This document shows, in pieces, positions 31,287 through 42,879 of a stretch of 64,000 nucleotides of DNA. Where the stretch lies: NCBI GenBank assembly GCA_015039365.1, contig WION01000028.1, positions 290,309 to 354,308 of the forward strand. Reading direction: 5' to 3'. This DNA comes from Amanita rubescens. Its lineage: Eukaryota > Basidiomycota > Agaricomycetes > Agaricales > Amanitaceae. Below the pieces are notes generated by a model. It searched no databases and was not told the origin of the DNA. It saw only the letters and a program-made list of their open reading frames with translations. The number at the start of each line of letters is the position of its first letter. The stretch's first letter is position 1. The position numbers and the translations under genes were made by a program.

Positions 31287-31830
31287 TTAACAGGTGCCGT
31301 TTGACTCAGACGGTGGCAATATTACTGTTACCGTGATTGATGAAGAAGTTTTTGTTTTTTGACTTGAAGTATGGGCGGAATGGCTTCCCATTACGTTGGA
31401 TGCGATGAAGTTGTGTCCGATGTAGTTTTCTTGTAGCGCCCTCAGGTGCCACCATTTCTGAGCGCCTTTTTTGTCTTCTTCAAGGAGGTGGACGTCCACA
31501 TCCCCACCTTTTGATGCTCTGTCAGCACGTTCGTCGCCATCAATACCTACATGTGATGGGCACCACGTAAAGCGTACCCGGTGTTCTGGTGATCTTTGGG
31601 AGCCATTCCCGAGCGAGGATGGATGCTGACTATGGTGATGGATTTTCCTTGCACATTCTTTGAGGTCCATGTCAGGCTATCTCAATTGCATCTAGTTTGG
31701 CGTCGTAAGACGTGGCTGTGAACAGCGTGGCCTGACCATTGACGGTCAGACCATATTGCACATGCTCTTTTGTGGTGTCTCCAGAAAGCACCATCTGTGA
31801 AGAGAACAGTGTTGTGTTCTATCTCATTAG
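31287..31830 (-). pseudogene. LINE RNase H fragment, related to 4700-5522
   Basis: Minus strand: LFTDGAFWR, then ATSYDAKLDAIEIA, then after a shift RFTWCPSHVGIDGDERADRA, EEDKKGAQKWWHLRALQ and ENYIGHNFI. It shares most residues with the copy at 4700-5522. It ends early with a divergent tail. Confidence 0.75.
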
Positions 31831-32726
31831 CCTTTCAAGATGATCACTGGCAGCCGCAGAAAGTCAGATTTGGGTTATCTATCATTATCGCATGACGAGC
31901 AATCTGAACATGTCGAATCATTTCGTGCTACGTCTTATGCACATGAAGTCAATTATAGTACCGGCGCTATTTCCTATTTGGTTAGTCAAGGAGCGACATC
32001 CATGGCCGGTTAACAACTTTAGGATCCAAGAAAAAGAGTTCCTACTTCCAGAAGTCAGATTCTGAGCAACAGCCAGCACGTAAATCCCTGAAGCGCACCT
32101 AGTCTACTAAAGGGAGGGCACCTCAGTGACTCCGGCCGCACTGTAATAGTAAATAATTAACCAAATTATACCACGGGAAGCGGGCAATGGGCATACGGGA
32201 CACACACACGTTCTCCTGATTCCGTTTTAATAACTAAAATTTGTGTGTTCTGCGAGACTACTGTTAGAAGTGGCCATGCAGACAGGCAATAAAAGAAAAG
32301 TGGACTACTTCAGGCTTACATCCAAGTCACAACCCCCTGGCACAACTGTACCACAAATAACTCTACCAGTGGCGTCCCAGAAATATATGGGAAGGCCAAT
32401 CCATCGACTTCAGCCCATTTTTAAGGACAACAGGCAAGGAAATATGTAACGTACTCGCCTGCTTGCAGAGGACATGTGGTGTGCACAGTGGAGGGAAACT
32501 GGGGGAATACTTACGCAATTGCAAATGTACTCGACATCGGCACTTCCGTATTGTTCGGCGCTTCGAATTGTACGGCATCCTGGTACATGATGCACCTCGT
32601 GGATGGATCAGTGACCGGCTACTTCTATCTAGGGTGAAAATTTAACGTGCGCATTCTGTTGGGAGCATGAGCCGCACGGACTCTGAGCTTCCAAAGTAGA
32701 TTCTATATATAAGTACAATCATACGA
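31831..32726. other. No assignable feature
   Basis: Only short open frames, none with a recognisable motif or splice pattern. Confidence 0.4.
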
Positions 32727-34160
32727 TCACGTTAGATCAATCACGTCACAAGTCTCATCCCTAAATGTCCGTGGCCTTGTACCCATTGCAGTACCTTGGT
32801 TGTTCTGCGCTGTTGCCTTGGCAAGCATCAATGGCGGAACACTGGATCGTTGCACAGAGACAGAAGCCGGACGAGCGCCGGAATCATCCGAGTCGTCCGA
32901 AGATATCTCGATGACGGACGTATTGACCGCCTTCGCGTTAGCAGCTCGTTTACGCGGAGAGGTTGACCGTGCTTGGCTTTCTACCAAAGTGCGTTTCAGA
33001 GATTTCCGTGGCGACTGGTGTCGTTGGGAATCCGACGTCTGCGATGAACTACCCTCCAGACTCGTCTTCGTGGGTCTCATCGTGTTTAGCCGGCCATGAG
33101 TATCGCTCGACGAGAGCACGTCCTCCTTGTTGAACGAAATCGGAAATGGTGGTTGCTCATCTTCATCTGATGACGATAGATAGCCGAACCCGGGCTTTCT
33201 CCGTTTCTCACATTTGGCGGCTGTCTTGGAGAATTCGGCGCGTGACTGTGTCATAAAAATGGGCATTGAAAATAACGCGTTGGATCCGCTTTCCTGGCTT
33301 TCTTCAAACAAAGCTGGTAGCACCATCCGTCCATCGGCTCTACGGCTAGGAGTCGACTGTATCGTCGCCTTTCTCTTCGCAAGCATGTCTTCAAGGGGTA
33401 GCTGCTGATCTGTGTCCGAGTCGTATAACGGTTTCTGGGACTTTGATACCTTATTCTTTGACTGCTTTGTAGCGCCTGATTCTTCTCTAGCTTTCCCGTT
33501 CTCCTTCGAAGCCTTCTTAGACCTTCGCTCATTATACTCTTCGACGATCTCTGGTTCTGCCATTTCCACCATACATGCTGGCATCCACAGCCGCAGATGA
33601 CTTGTCGGATCCGGAGGTGGCTTCAGTCCCTTGGTCTTTTTCCCAGCGTCGGAATCGGCATTGTCCCCTCCAACATCCTCCTCGGATGTCCACTCGTCCG
33701 TGTGCGAAGGCTCCCTCATTCTCTTGATGCCTGATTCTGCCAATCGCACCAGCTGAGCGGGTGCCACTTCGAGACGATATTCTAAAAGCCCATCCGTGCT
33801 CGCATGATTTCGCGAAGAGTGGATCTTCACAATAAGAGGCCCTTCATCACCAGACTCTGGCGAGTTGAGACCCATCGAAGCAAAATGCCTCGCAACCATT
33901 TTCGATGGCGTATTAATAATGCGAGGATGTGCCCGGTCCTTGCCTTTACGCGGTGTAGAGGGCATGGTAGTTGAGGACGAGCTATAGTCAGATGTTTCCG
34001 CGTTGATCACGGCCCGCCTCAATATTCGTAGTACGATCGAGTGCCACAGCAGCGTCCTAGATCGCTTGATAATCGCTTCTTTGTATCCCCACTCAAAGTA
34101 GAATTCACATGTAGCTGCCAGTTTACCAACATCTGGCTCCTTCCCCCAAGTCAGCTTCAT
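32727..34160 (-). CDS. GEN1: GEN1/Yen1-type Holliday-junction resolvase, C-terminal part only, 477 aa
   Basis: A single intact ORF. The first 50 residues (WGKEPDVGKLAATCEFYFEW, GYKEAIIKRSRTLLWHS) match the end of the nuclease helix-hairpin region of GEN1. Next is the fungal chromodomain-like segment: MVARHFASMGLNSPES, LIVKIHSSRNHASTDGLLEY, RLEVAPAQLVRLAESGI, HLRLWMPACMVEMAEPE. The tail is disordered, with SP/TP sites, basic runs (PRKRAANAK) and two SUMO-interaction-like motifs: SVIEISSDDSDDS, and VIDLT at the extreme C-terminus. The XPG N and I nuclease domains are absent upstream, so the protein cannot cut DNA. The ATG used is internal to the normal gene. Whether the fragment is expressed is unknown. 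Confidence 0.8.
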   Translation of the reverse strand: MKLTWGKEPDVGKLAATCEFYFEWGYKEAIIKRSRTLLWHSIVLRILRRAVINAETSDYSSSSTTMPSTPRKGKDRAHPRIINTPSKMVARHFASMGLNSPESGDEGPLIVKIHSSRNHASTDGLLEYRLEVAPAQLVRLAESGIKRMREPSHTDEWTSEEDVGGDNADSDAGKKTKGLKPPPDPTSHLRLWMPACMVEMAEPEIVEEYNERRSKKASKENGKAREESGATKQSKNKVSKSQKPLYDSDTDQQLPLEDMLAKRKATIQSTPSRRADGRMVLPALFEESQESGSNALFSMPIFMTQSRAEFSKTAAKCEKRRKPGFGYLSSSDEDEQPPFPISFNKEDVLSSSDTHGRLNTMRPTKTSLEGSSSQTSDSQRHQSPRKSLKRTLVESQARSTSPRKRAANAKAVNTSVIEISSDDSDDSGARPASVSVQRSSVPPLMLAKATAQNNQGTAMGTRPRTFRDETCDVIDLT

Positions 34161-35784
34161 ATTTTTCTCGGCCGCGCATCGGCAAATTCATTCAAGCAAT
34201 GGTCTGTAGAACTGCGATTTTCAAGGATCAGTACATCTAGGCTGCCTCGGGAACTTATCATCAAACAGAAGTCAGTTGATGTAGAAAATAAACAAATTGG
34301 GAAGTACGTTTGTTACATTTTATTCTTTTTTACTGACTGCCACAAACTACAGTTACGGACAACAGTGGGTCTGCGAGCCCCGATTCTGCTTAGTATAACG
34401 GCACTTCGTAATATTCAAATTGAGAATCAAGCAGAGAAGGATTGTGAGTGAGAACAGACTTATAAAAGGCAAAATCAGGAAAAATGGGGTGGGCCGTGCG
34501 GCGGCCGAGGGACGAGTGTTCGGGCAGCCCAGATCTGTCTTATGACCGCCGCTCTTCTCGTGCCGCGTTATACTCGGTTCATATGCACTCTTCTCTTCCA
34601 ACGAATTGTAGGTTGTTTCCGTTCGAGTCGAGTACCTAAGCGCTAAGCCTTGGTTGGATCAACCTTGAGAGAGCCACACAGGCGCAATATCTACATCGCA
34701 GGCTTGGAAGCACATATTGACCGTTTACATGCTGAACTAGAGGAGTACTCACAATTCCTCTCCAGAAATAAGGCTTGCTAATGTTCCTGAAGGATTAGGT
34801 TTTGGGCCTGTTGTATTTGATGAATCAGAACACTACGAGTACCCGTACGCCATGAACCCCAAAGGTGATTCCCTACTCTAGTAACCATGGGTGTATGAGA
34901 TAAATTAAAGAAAACAAGTTCTTGGTTGGATGTTTACAGCATGATGTGTCTGTCTCAGAATATAAGTTACTCGAGCTGGAACATGCAGTACTGTACTGCA
35001 CATACTTGAAATCCTTGTATTCGGACTTACACGAAACGGCGTGGAACAAGAAACTGATGGAGATTCTGCAATATTCACAAGACATTCGCTTGACTCAACC
35101 GACTCTACCATCAAATTATTGAGTCCTACAAGACCCGCCTGCGCTGCGCTCCGACGGTAAAATGTAATCAATTACCACGTACTATGATGTGATACTATTT
35201 CAAAGTAAAAGATTTCATATGACCACTGTTTGCCAGTGCGAAAAAACCAAAGATGAAGAAGGACGACATTTTTTTCTGTCGTTTCCGATGTGGAAAAGGA
35301 GATTGCTTGACGACTATTTTCTTTACATAAGATATATCACATACATCACAAACTCTGTTATGACTGCACTCAAATGCAATGTCCCCGTGATTGCAATTCC
35401 ACGTAGTATACATTTGTTTTCGTCTCTGATTCTTTTGTCCATTGTATCACACCATCGATGGGGAGGTGTGCGGAACATTATTTGAACCAGTAGACAGGTT
35501 GTAATCTTCGACAAGCATCTATGCGAAATGCTCAGGGGTAGCGATGGGATCTATAAAGACATGTTAAACATTTGGGAGATGATCGATTATGGAACATACC
35601 ATTTAAATTCCACACAAACGTTTCACGATGCTCTACATCCAACTTGAGGCATATCAGAATGAGCTGTTCCGGCCTGTTGTCCATACTATAAATTCCCTTG
35701 CACGCGTGATGAGATCAGGATAGCCTCGATTCTCGGATCGTTCGTGCGGACGAAGGACTGGGTAAACTAGTGGAAGCAGAGTCC
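34161..35784. other. No assignable gene
   Basis: The sequence where GEN1's nuclease exons should lie (just above 34160) has no XPG motif in any frame. Short frames elsewhere are unconvincing. Confidence 0.4.
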
Positions 35785-36265
35785 TGGCTTCCGATGATAA
35801 ACTACTCGCGCTCGTTGCGACACACGACTTGAAAAACTTGTGGGCGGTCGAGTTGAGGACGGGTCCGGATTACGACGAAGAATCGCGAGACGCTGGAGAT
35901 GGGCATGAACCGTTTGAATTCCCGCAACCTGAAAGGTGAAGGGTTTTAGGACTAAGGATAGCCTGTCCGCCAAAGCTTGAGCACGGAGCACGTGCCGGTC
36001 ATGTGACCTGCGTACCTGTAACCTACTACCCATACGTTTGAGCTCTAAGCTCTTTCCCTAGCGCTTCGACTCCCGGTCCTCCGTGGCCGATCACATCTTT
36101 TTTTTCATGCTCTACCGCTTCGATCCTTTGCATTGGCCCAAGTGTAAGACAGGAGCCACCGCAAGCCAGTATTCCGCAAACACAATCTCTCCGCCCGCTG
36201 CGGCACACACAGTCTTGCGCTTTTCACTCATCTCTTCTTCGCCGATGCCCCTGTGCAGGGGAATC
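35785..36265 (-). pseudogene. Unidentified gene fragment with at least two exons
   Basis: Minus strand: KRKTVCAAAGGEIVFAEYWL, then in another frame RIEAVEHEKKDVIGHGGPG and VEALGKELRAQTYG. After an intron-like gap ending CTTTCAG comes FKRFMPISSVSRFFVVIRTR then RPQVFQVVCRNERE and a stop. The pieces read like a real protein but I cannot name it, and the joins are not fully resolved. Confidence 0.3.
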
Positions 36266-36385
36266 TTAGCGACGACGACAGATAGGGTTTCTCGGCGAAC
36301 GCTTCACCATGTCTCTCTACAGTATTCCCGCCGCTCTTCCCGTCTGTCTTAATTCTCCTTTGAAGTCCTCCTGCTGTCGCCCTTC

Positions 36386-36395
36386 TGTATATATA
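36386..36395 (+). promoter_or_regulatory. TATA-like box before the 36434 gene
   Basis: TATATATAGG, about 45 bp upstream of the ATG, in a pyrimidine-rich leader. Confidence 0.4.
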
Positions 36396-36433
36396 GGCTA
36401 GCGACACCTCTCACTCCATCCGCTTTCTCGAAT

Positions 36434-37929
36434 ATGTCCGACTCTGCCTTCTACTTAGATCGTGTCACCTCTGACGACTACAACCGACTCATCGATAACG
36501 TACGAAAGATGGGGAGCCGTGCCCTGATTAATCTCGAATACAAGCGGGATTTTGAACGGGACACGCGGAATGGATTTAAACTCAAGTCAAACGATGAAAA
36601 AATTGTTCCTTTCACTGCTTGGATCTTCGGAGAAATCGCGCCACGTGCCGTCGGAACACCTCACCAGGCTTCCGGGAACCACTACATTGGACGCCCTCCT
36701 GTGTGTCTTTATTTCTTTTCTGTCTGCGGTGTTTCACTAAACATGCTTGTTTGTACTTATAGAACTATAATCTCATTAATGATGACATGTGAGTGAAGGA
36801 TGCTTTTATGATAAAGGTTCCCACCAGCGCTCCGCGGGAACTGATGTACCTATTTGACTACCAATTAACTGTCCTAAACTCGATGTGTTGGAATACAAGC
36901 CGACGGTATCACCGACTCGATGCCATTCCCGCGCCTTCGCCAAGCACGCTATACCCCGCCGCCGAGTAACTTTCCGCTAGCACTTACACGAAGACGAACA
37001 ACTGGAACAGGAAAATGATCAGGTTCTTCGAGCATTCAAATCTATTTTATCTGATGCTAACCCATCCTCTGCAGAATGTCGAAGCAGTCGAATGGTTAAG
37101 TCCATCAAATCCGGATAGAGCTGCCGACTTGATGTGTGTCTACATGGGCCCCAAATACGTCGTACCATCTTCTTCAACCTCTACATCGTCTGGCACCAAA
37201 AGACGAGGGCGCAACGGAAAACAACTGAGAATCATGGTATCAGCACCTACTCCGGTGGACGACTCAACGCACATGGAGCCTGTGCCCGTTGTTACTCCTT
37301 CGGGTACGTGATCCGACATGCAGCGCTTGCATAATGCTGACGTGTACTTCCAGTCTCGGAAATTAAACTTGGCGCTCACTACGATCCCCGTCTTCTATCC
37401 GATTACGGTGGCGCTTTGTTCAACCATAGCCTGGCCAAACTAGTCCAAAGAAACACTGTCGACGAAGATGGGATACTGACGCCTCCTTGGCTCGAGTACG
37501 ATAAACTGCGCAACGGAACAGTCGTTCTCACGAGGATATCAAAATTACTCGCAGAAAAAGGTTCATACTTCGTTTCTGTTCACCTAATGACCATTGATCC
37601 CTCTCAGTTTTATCAAATTTACGCGGACAGAGTGAAAGTACTCATGCCCTCGCTGGAACCAATTGACGAGCGCTCTATACGTCTCTCTATCGACGACTAC
37701 ACCACCAACGAGGAGGGCATTCAATCCGACAGCAACAACAATTGCTTAAGAGGTTTTGACACCGTCTCGCCCGCCCGGGATAGCGATAGGACCGCTCAGG
37801 TACCGAGTTCTGACTGTCTAGTCGACCTATTTATGCTCATGTTTTCTTTCACAGTCGTCCTCAGCTAATCACTTAAAAGTCATTGACAGCGTTTCACCCC
37901 TAGCTCCGGGGAAAGGAATGCTGGGGTAA
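36434..37929 (+). CDS. Uncharacterised multi-exon protein
   Basis: The ATG at 36434 follows a TATATATAGG box at about 36390. Exon 1 is 36434-36700 (MSDSAFYLDRVTSDDYN...AWIFGEIAPRAVGT). Intron 36701-36762 (GTGTGT...ACTTATAG) is followed by a 26-nt exon (NYNLINDD) and a GTGAGT donor. Later blocks: HLHEDEQLEQENDQVLRAF; NVEAVEWLSPSNPDRAADLM; a Lys/Arg-rich linker (TKRRGRNGK); an intron (GTACGT...TTCCAG near 37306-37352); SEIKLGAHYDPRLLSDYG then FNHSLAKLVQRN; and a last intron (GTACCG...TTCACAG). It ends at 37929, though a further exon to about 38093 is possible. I do not recognise a family. The middle splice sites are unresolved. Confidence 0.5.
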
Positions 37930-39054
37930 CGATATCTTCTTGTCTAATTAATCTGTTTATGCTCACATATTCTCCCAGTCATCCATGGCCTCTTCCTCTC
38001 TTAGCGCGCCATCTCCACCACCGTGAAACAGGCTAAGACCTCGGCGAGGAAAAGTGGGAAAAAACGTGAAATGGATACTATGAATATCGATTGAGGTGAA
38101 TCATCATCGTTTGTTTCTTTTCTCGATATGCCCTAAATAAATAAAAATTGGATAAAAGGAGGAAATAGGCTTCAATACTTTCTACGTTACGACTCATTGC
38201 ATATTACTGCCTTGGCTGAACTGATACATAAAACAATGATATAATCAGCCTCGTGAGGTCTTCTCTTTCTCTAGATCACCCCTTCGGTGGCAGGAGGACG
38301 TCCATCCGCACAAACTCCGGTTGTTCAAAAAGAGAGAGAGGGGTTATCACCAATCCATAAATAAGAAACGTGCTCAGGCGTTCTCTTTCGTTCTTGTTTT
38401 GGAACATGCCATTCCTCCACGCAACTCGGATAACAGCCTACGACCATGTTGCTCACGTACGCGACAACCTTATGGCCACCTACAGCCAAACTACCAGTAA
38501 TCTTCCAGTCCGTTACCGCAGCGGAAACCAATGTTGTGACGTTTAGCTGACTGCTGGCTTAGTAATAGCGCCCTTATCGAATGGGTATACTTATCTACAA
38601 CGGTCTGAAGTCCGCACGAGCCGTCCCGGTTCCTGTTAAAGACCATACCGCTCTCACCAATATAGGCGTGGTGGGTTCATCTATGGCAGTTGACACATGG
38701 ATTACTAGACCATTGCCCTGCACCCCCGACGTTAGATGGACGAAAGTGGTGAAAGTAACGGACACGCACGCATTATTTTATTACTCAACCAAAACACGCA
38801 AATCCCATATGGAGTCGACAGAGATCACATCTATATGGAGGATGCTATAGGGGATGTACTTTATTTGAAATTTGAGGCCAATGTAGTGGTTGACACCAAT
38901 GATGACAAGTTGCCGCTGGTATTGACGGGTTTACTAGAAGTAATTATGCATTTGTCCCGAGTCGTGTATGCGTATGCCAGATAACTTGCAAATATCACTT
39001 GCCCGGGCTAATTGTAACTGGAATTCCGAGGCCCCCTCATTTTTCATATTGGCC
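37930..39054. other. Mostly unassigned; short open frames at 38325-38984
   Basis: Opposed open frames (minus 38325-38531 with KITGSLAVGGHKVVAYVSN; plus 38581-38984 in two frames) have protein-like stretches but no motif I know. Confidence 0.3.
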
Positions 39055-39500
39055 AAGGATGTTGCGGGTTGTGCCGCGCAGGCGGGCGTAAAGCTTTAAT
39101 TTGAACGCTGTCCGTGGTTGAGGTTTGACGGTCCAACTAGTCACGTGATATACGGTGACTTCCGCAGCTTGGACACTGCGTAGCGATTCGTCTGGTGGAG
39201 GTGCTGCAGGGGGAGAATGAGCTGATGGGGGGCTCGATGTGCCAAATTTCCTGTTGGCTATGCTGAAAGTGAATACGGCAGCTACAGCTAGAGGAGAAGA
39301 CGGGGGTTGAGTAGAGGGTGGTGGCTATGTTCGTGGTGGAGAATGAGGTGGGAGAGTTGATGTGGATGCATAGCAGGTGTTCATACGACGCCCCCGGTCG
39401 TGTCTGACCGAATGGTCATACTATATCATAGTCACTGTCGCAACGAACACCAGCGAAACAATGCTGGAGGCTGCTGTGGATGATGCATCCTAATAGCTGC
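39055..39500 (-). pseudogene. Degenerate Pro/Ser-rich protein relic
   Basis: A minus-strand frame reads through two stops: a hydrophobic span (SIVSLVFVATVTMI), a Pro/Ser-rich stretch, then SIANRKFGTSSPPSAHSP and VTVYHVTSWTVKPQPRTAFK. The hydrophobic start could be a membrane anchor. Family unknown. Confidence 0.25.
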
Positions 39501-39636
39501 TCGCCCTGATCGCACGGCTAGCAGTGCCGGAGAGTTGGGGACGTATGGTCAAAATGGGAAGAGGAGAAAAATGCCGATGATGATGGGGTACAATCGCGGG
39601 TGTACCCATGCAACGCCAAATGGCCGATGTCGGTGT

Positions 39637-40203
39637 AAGAAAACCACGGGCGAGGGGGTGGAAAATGGCTCTAAAAAACCATGGGGGTACTGGTGTAAGA
39701 AAACCACGGGTCGTGGGGAACAGTTCTAAAAAACCATGGAGGTGTTGGTGTAAGAAAACCACGGGGGTACGTACTGGTGTAAGAAAACCACAGGCGAAGG
39801 CGTGGAGAATGGTTCTGGAAAACCATGGGGCGCCAGTGTAAGAATACCACGGGCGGCCCGGGGGGCATGGCGAACGGTTCTCAAGAACCACGGCGTGCTG
39901 GTGTAAGAAAACTGTGGGTGGGGGCGTGATGATTGGTTCTACAGAACCATGGGGGTGCTGGTGTAAGAAAACCACGGGCAAGGGTGGGCGAACGGTTCGC
40001 AAGAACCATGGCATTGCTAGTGTCAGAAAACCGTGGGCGGGGGCATGGCGAATGGTTCCAAAGAACCATGGGGGGTGCCAGTATAACAAAACCGCAGACG
40101 AGGGCATGGGGGATAGTTCTCAAGAATGATGGGCATGCTGGTGTACGAAAACTGTGGGCGAGAGGCGGAGGAACGGTGTTGGAGAACCACAGGCCACGGG
40201 GCA
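39637..40203 (+). repeat. Minisatellite, about 58-60 bp unit, 10 copies
   Basis: Each unit starts AAGAAAACCACGGGCG and ends GGTTCT-AAGAACCATGG followed by GGGTGCTGGTGT. The GGTTCTCAAGAACC core is a hairpin. The long ORFs on both strands are repeat artefacts. Confidence 0.95.
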
Positions 40204-40514
40204 GCAATGCTGCTGAGAAACCATGGACAACAGCAATAGAGCAGTGGTGGTACTGAGGTACCAAGGACGGCAGGGCAATGCGGGGAGTGGTGGGGGCTAA
40301 ATCACCAGGTTGCTAGGCGCCGGCATGACCACTGGTGTAGAGGAAACGTTAGACGGCGGTTCGTAAAGAGTACGGTGGGGAAATCAAGCCTTGGCGTTGA
40401 TAAGATAGACCCTAGATAGATGAGACGGTGAGCAGACGAGCATACAGCGCTCACGCGCTCACGTACCAGGGCAGAATCCAGATATGTACCACGACTACGA
40501 TCGATGGTTTTTGG

Positions 40515-42450
40515 AAGGCAGGTTCGAGGCCCTTTTTTTGCAATTTACTCCGCAAAGATGGATACTTGTAAAGACAAGGTTTACATTGTTGTAATATAAA
40601 GTATGACAATGGTGGCAATAGAACAGACAAAACTGGTAATTTGCACGAGACATGAGTAGACTGATTACCATTACACCAATTGCACAAACAAGCCAAGGAC
40701 GATTGTCGAACAAGGCTCCCACCACTAGTCACGAGTATGAAAAATGAGGTCCCAACCCACGCGTGATGATGTTGTGCTCACCGTCAAGGGAATCGTGAGG
40801 TCAATGAGTATGACCTTTCTTTCCAGCACCGAAGTACGACTAGATGTCCAGAGCTTCTGGACAAAGAAACACAACTCAACTTGCGGAACACTCGGAGAAG
40901 TAGAGCGGCTCAACAACCACAGACTCACGCAGGTGAAAACGTCATCCACCTCGCATTACAACCATCCACCCAAAGCGGTCCTTGCCATCCTTCTGGCTGG
41001 ATCCTAACATCATCTAAACTTCAAGGAATGTTCATAGATATGAATACGGGCAAACTGGTAGCGATGCTTACCGTATCGATAGAAGTCGGTCCCAATCTAA
41101 AACATCTGTTTTCTTTTTTTTCCACAACCGGGGGCCAACAACACTCGTAAGGTTCAAGTTTTTCGAAGGGGATGGTCCGAACGCAAGAAAAAGGAAGGCA
41201 AACACTGAACAAGGAGGTATTTGCGAGTCTCCACGTAGCCGAGAGTTTTCGTATATGTCTTTTCCGTCGAGGTTTCTTCAAACCTGCTAAGGCACCAGTG
41301 AGCGTGCTGAAGAAAAAAGGAAATCAAATTTTTTGAGATAGTTGGAGAGCACAAGAACATCGCGCAACGCACTCATGCATGGGATCGCAAAGCCAGGCAA
41401 CGGGATCTCCAGAGTTTAATACAGCTTTGATATGGGCCGGTAAATGATCGCCAATCTGGATCAACGACGTTTAGCGAAAGAAGGAATTTAAGACGAGGAA
41501 ACGTACCTTGGGGGCACCATAGCGCGTAATGAGGGCCACTCTACCCGTTTCTGACATCCATGGGTTCCTGAATGAATCCAGATGGTACGGAAATACTGGA
41601 CATGTTCACCGTCCAACTGCCTGGTTCTATCGCCGACCCATAAAAGCGGAGGTATTGTAGCTATCGGGTGTGCTTGGAGCGGGGAGGGAAACGAGTCATG
41701 GCACGTTCGTAATCGAGTAAGAGACCTTCGTGACTGGTATAGAAATCAACATGGTCGGCGGTTGCAGAAGAAGCTGAAAGGTTGCTGATGGTGCGGCTAA
41801 AAGTCCAGGGCATCCGAGAGGGAAGCTATGATGGATTCGAATTCGCGGCTGGAGGGTACTAAAGAGTGAGAAGCACAGATTGAAGGAGATCGAAGCTTAC
41901 CGGATGGAAGGAGAGCGAACATGTGCCAAGGACCAGTCTCTGGGGTGATGAAGAGAGGCAAATCCTGATGCGAGGGTACGGATGTAGTCGAGTGTGGTTG
42001 TCGAGCAAAAGTGGGCCTTGTGTGATTGATAAGGAGGGAAAAAGACTCGGGGCAGCAGATACGAACCTGAGGAGACGTTCTGGAGTCCTGTCATTGGGGT
42101 CGAATCCGAAGCTTATGACTGGGCGGTCACCGATTTGCTCATAGGGGCTGCTTCTAGGCTTTGCGTAGTACTGTCTTGTGATACGGCCGATACGCATGAC
42201 TGTGAGGCGCTGGGTCTTCGTATCATGCCCTTCCTGACAGCATAGAGCTGTTGACGGGTTTTGGCTGCGAGTACGCGTGAAGGGCGCTAGTTGACATCAG
42301 ACTTGTGATTTTGCGCCCATTAACGGCCCTACTCACCGCCTCCTCTTCTTGAACCGGTCCCCAGTTTAGCGTCCGCACCCGCAGCACATTGAGCATCCTC
42401 AGCGAATGTAGATATTTATACTTGTTGATCTTCGGAAGATGCCGGTATTT
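40515..42450 (-). repeat. Segmental duplication copy 2 (unsplit)
   Basis: Matches 15385-15952 joined to 23396-24745, without the gypsy insertion; the empty target site is near 41069. Small indels distinguish it from copy 1. Confidence 0.9.
41390..42210 (-). pseudogene. Class II DAHP synthase pseudogene, copy 2
   Basis: Same blocks, same frame breaks and same lost C-terminus as the copy at 23690-24490. The gene was therefore broken before the segment was duplicated. It also carries extra small insertions near 41508 and 41742. Confidence 0.78.
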
Positions 42451-42504
42451 TAATGGAGCGTTACCGAAACTCGCGCGACGTGCCGATTATAAGACCGAGA
42501 CCTA

Positions 42505-42870
42505 CATTTCATTTCGGCCTCGGAATAAGACCGAGAAAGACCGAGACCTACACCTACATTTCATTTCGGCCTCGGAATATAACAGCTGTATTTATTGGCT
42601 CATTGCGGACGACAGCGGCTGTGGTCTGACTTCATGGTCTCGTTATGCTTTATACCCGCAAGGGTTGTACCCACAAGGGGCGGCATACCATCGAGTGTGT
42701 GTGGATTCAGAGGCCGAGGATTCAGCCAGGTCCATTGCCAAACAGGTATAGGTACAGGTCAAGTTATCCTGTACCCGCATCTAAACCCGTACCGGTCCGG
42801 GTATGTCACGGGGTCCGGGTCCGGGTATGCACCTGGATACCCAGGGGTATACCCGAGCCAATCCCCAAAA
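42505..42870 (+). repeat. Low-complexity and short repeats
   Basis: GACCGAGACCTACATTTCAT followed by TTCGGCCTCGGAATA occurs twice (42498-42580). CCGGGTATG / GGGTCCGGGTCCGGGTATG words cluster at 42795-42835, next to GGATACCCAGGGGTATACCC, a palindrome. Confidence 0.6.
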
Positions 42871-42879
42871 ATAAGGCCG

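Noticed and set aside
39490..40264. ORF of 205 codons (minus) and smaller plus ORFs
   Set aside because: Translations of the 58-60 bp minisatellite; no protein-like composition.
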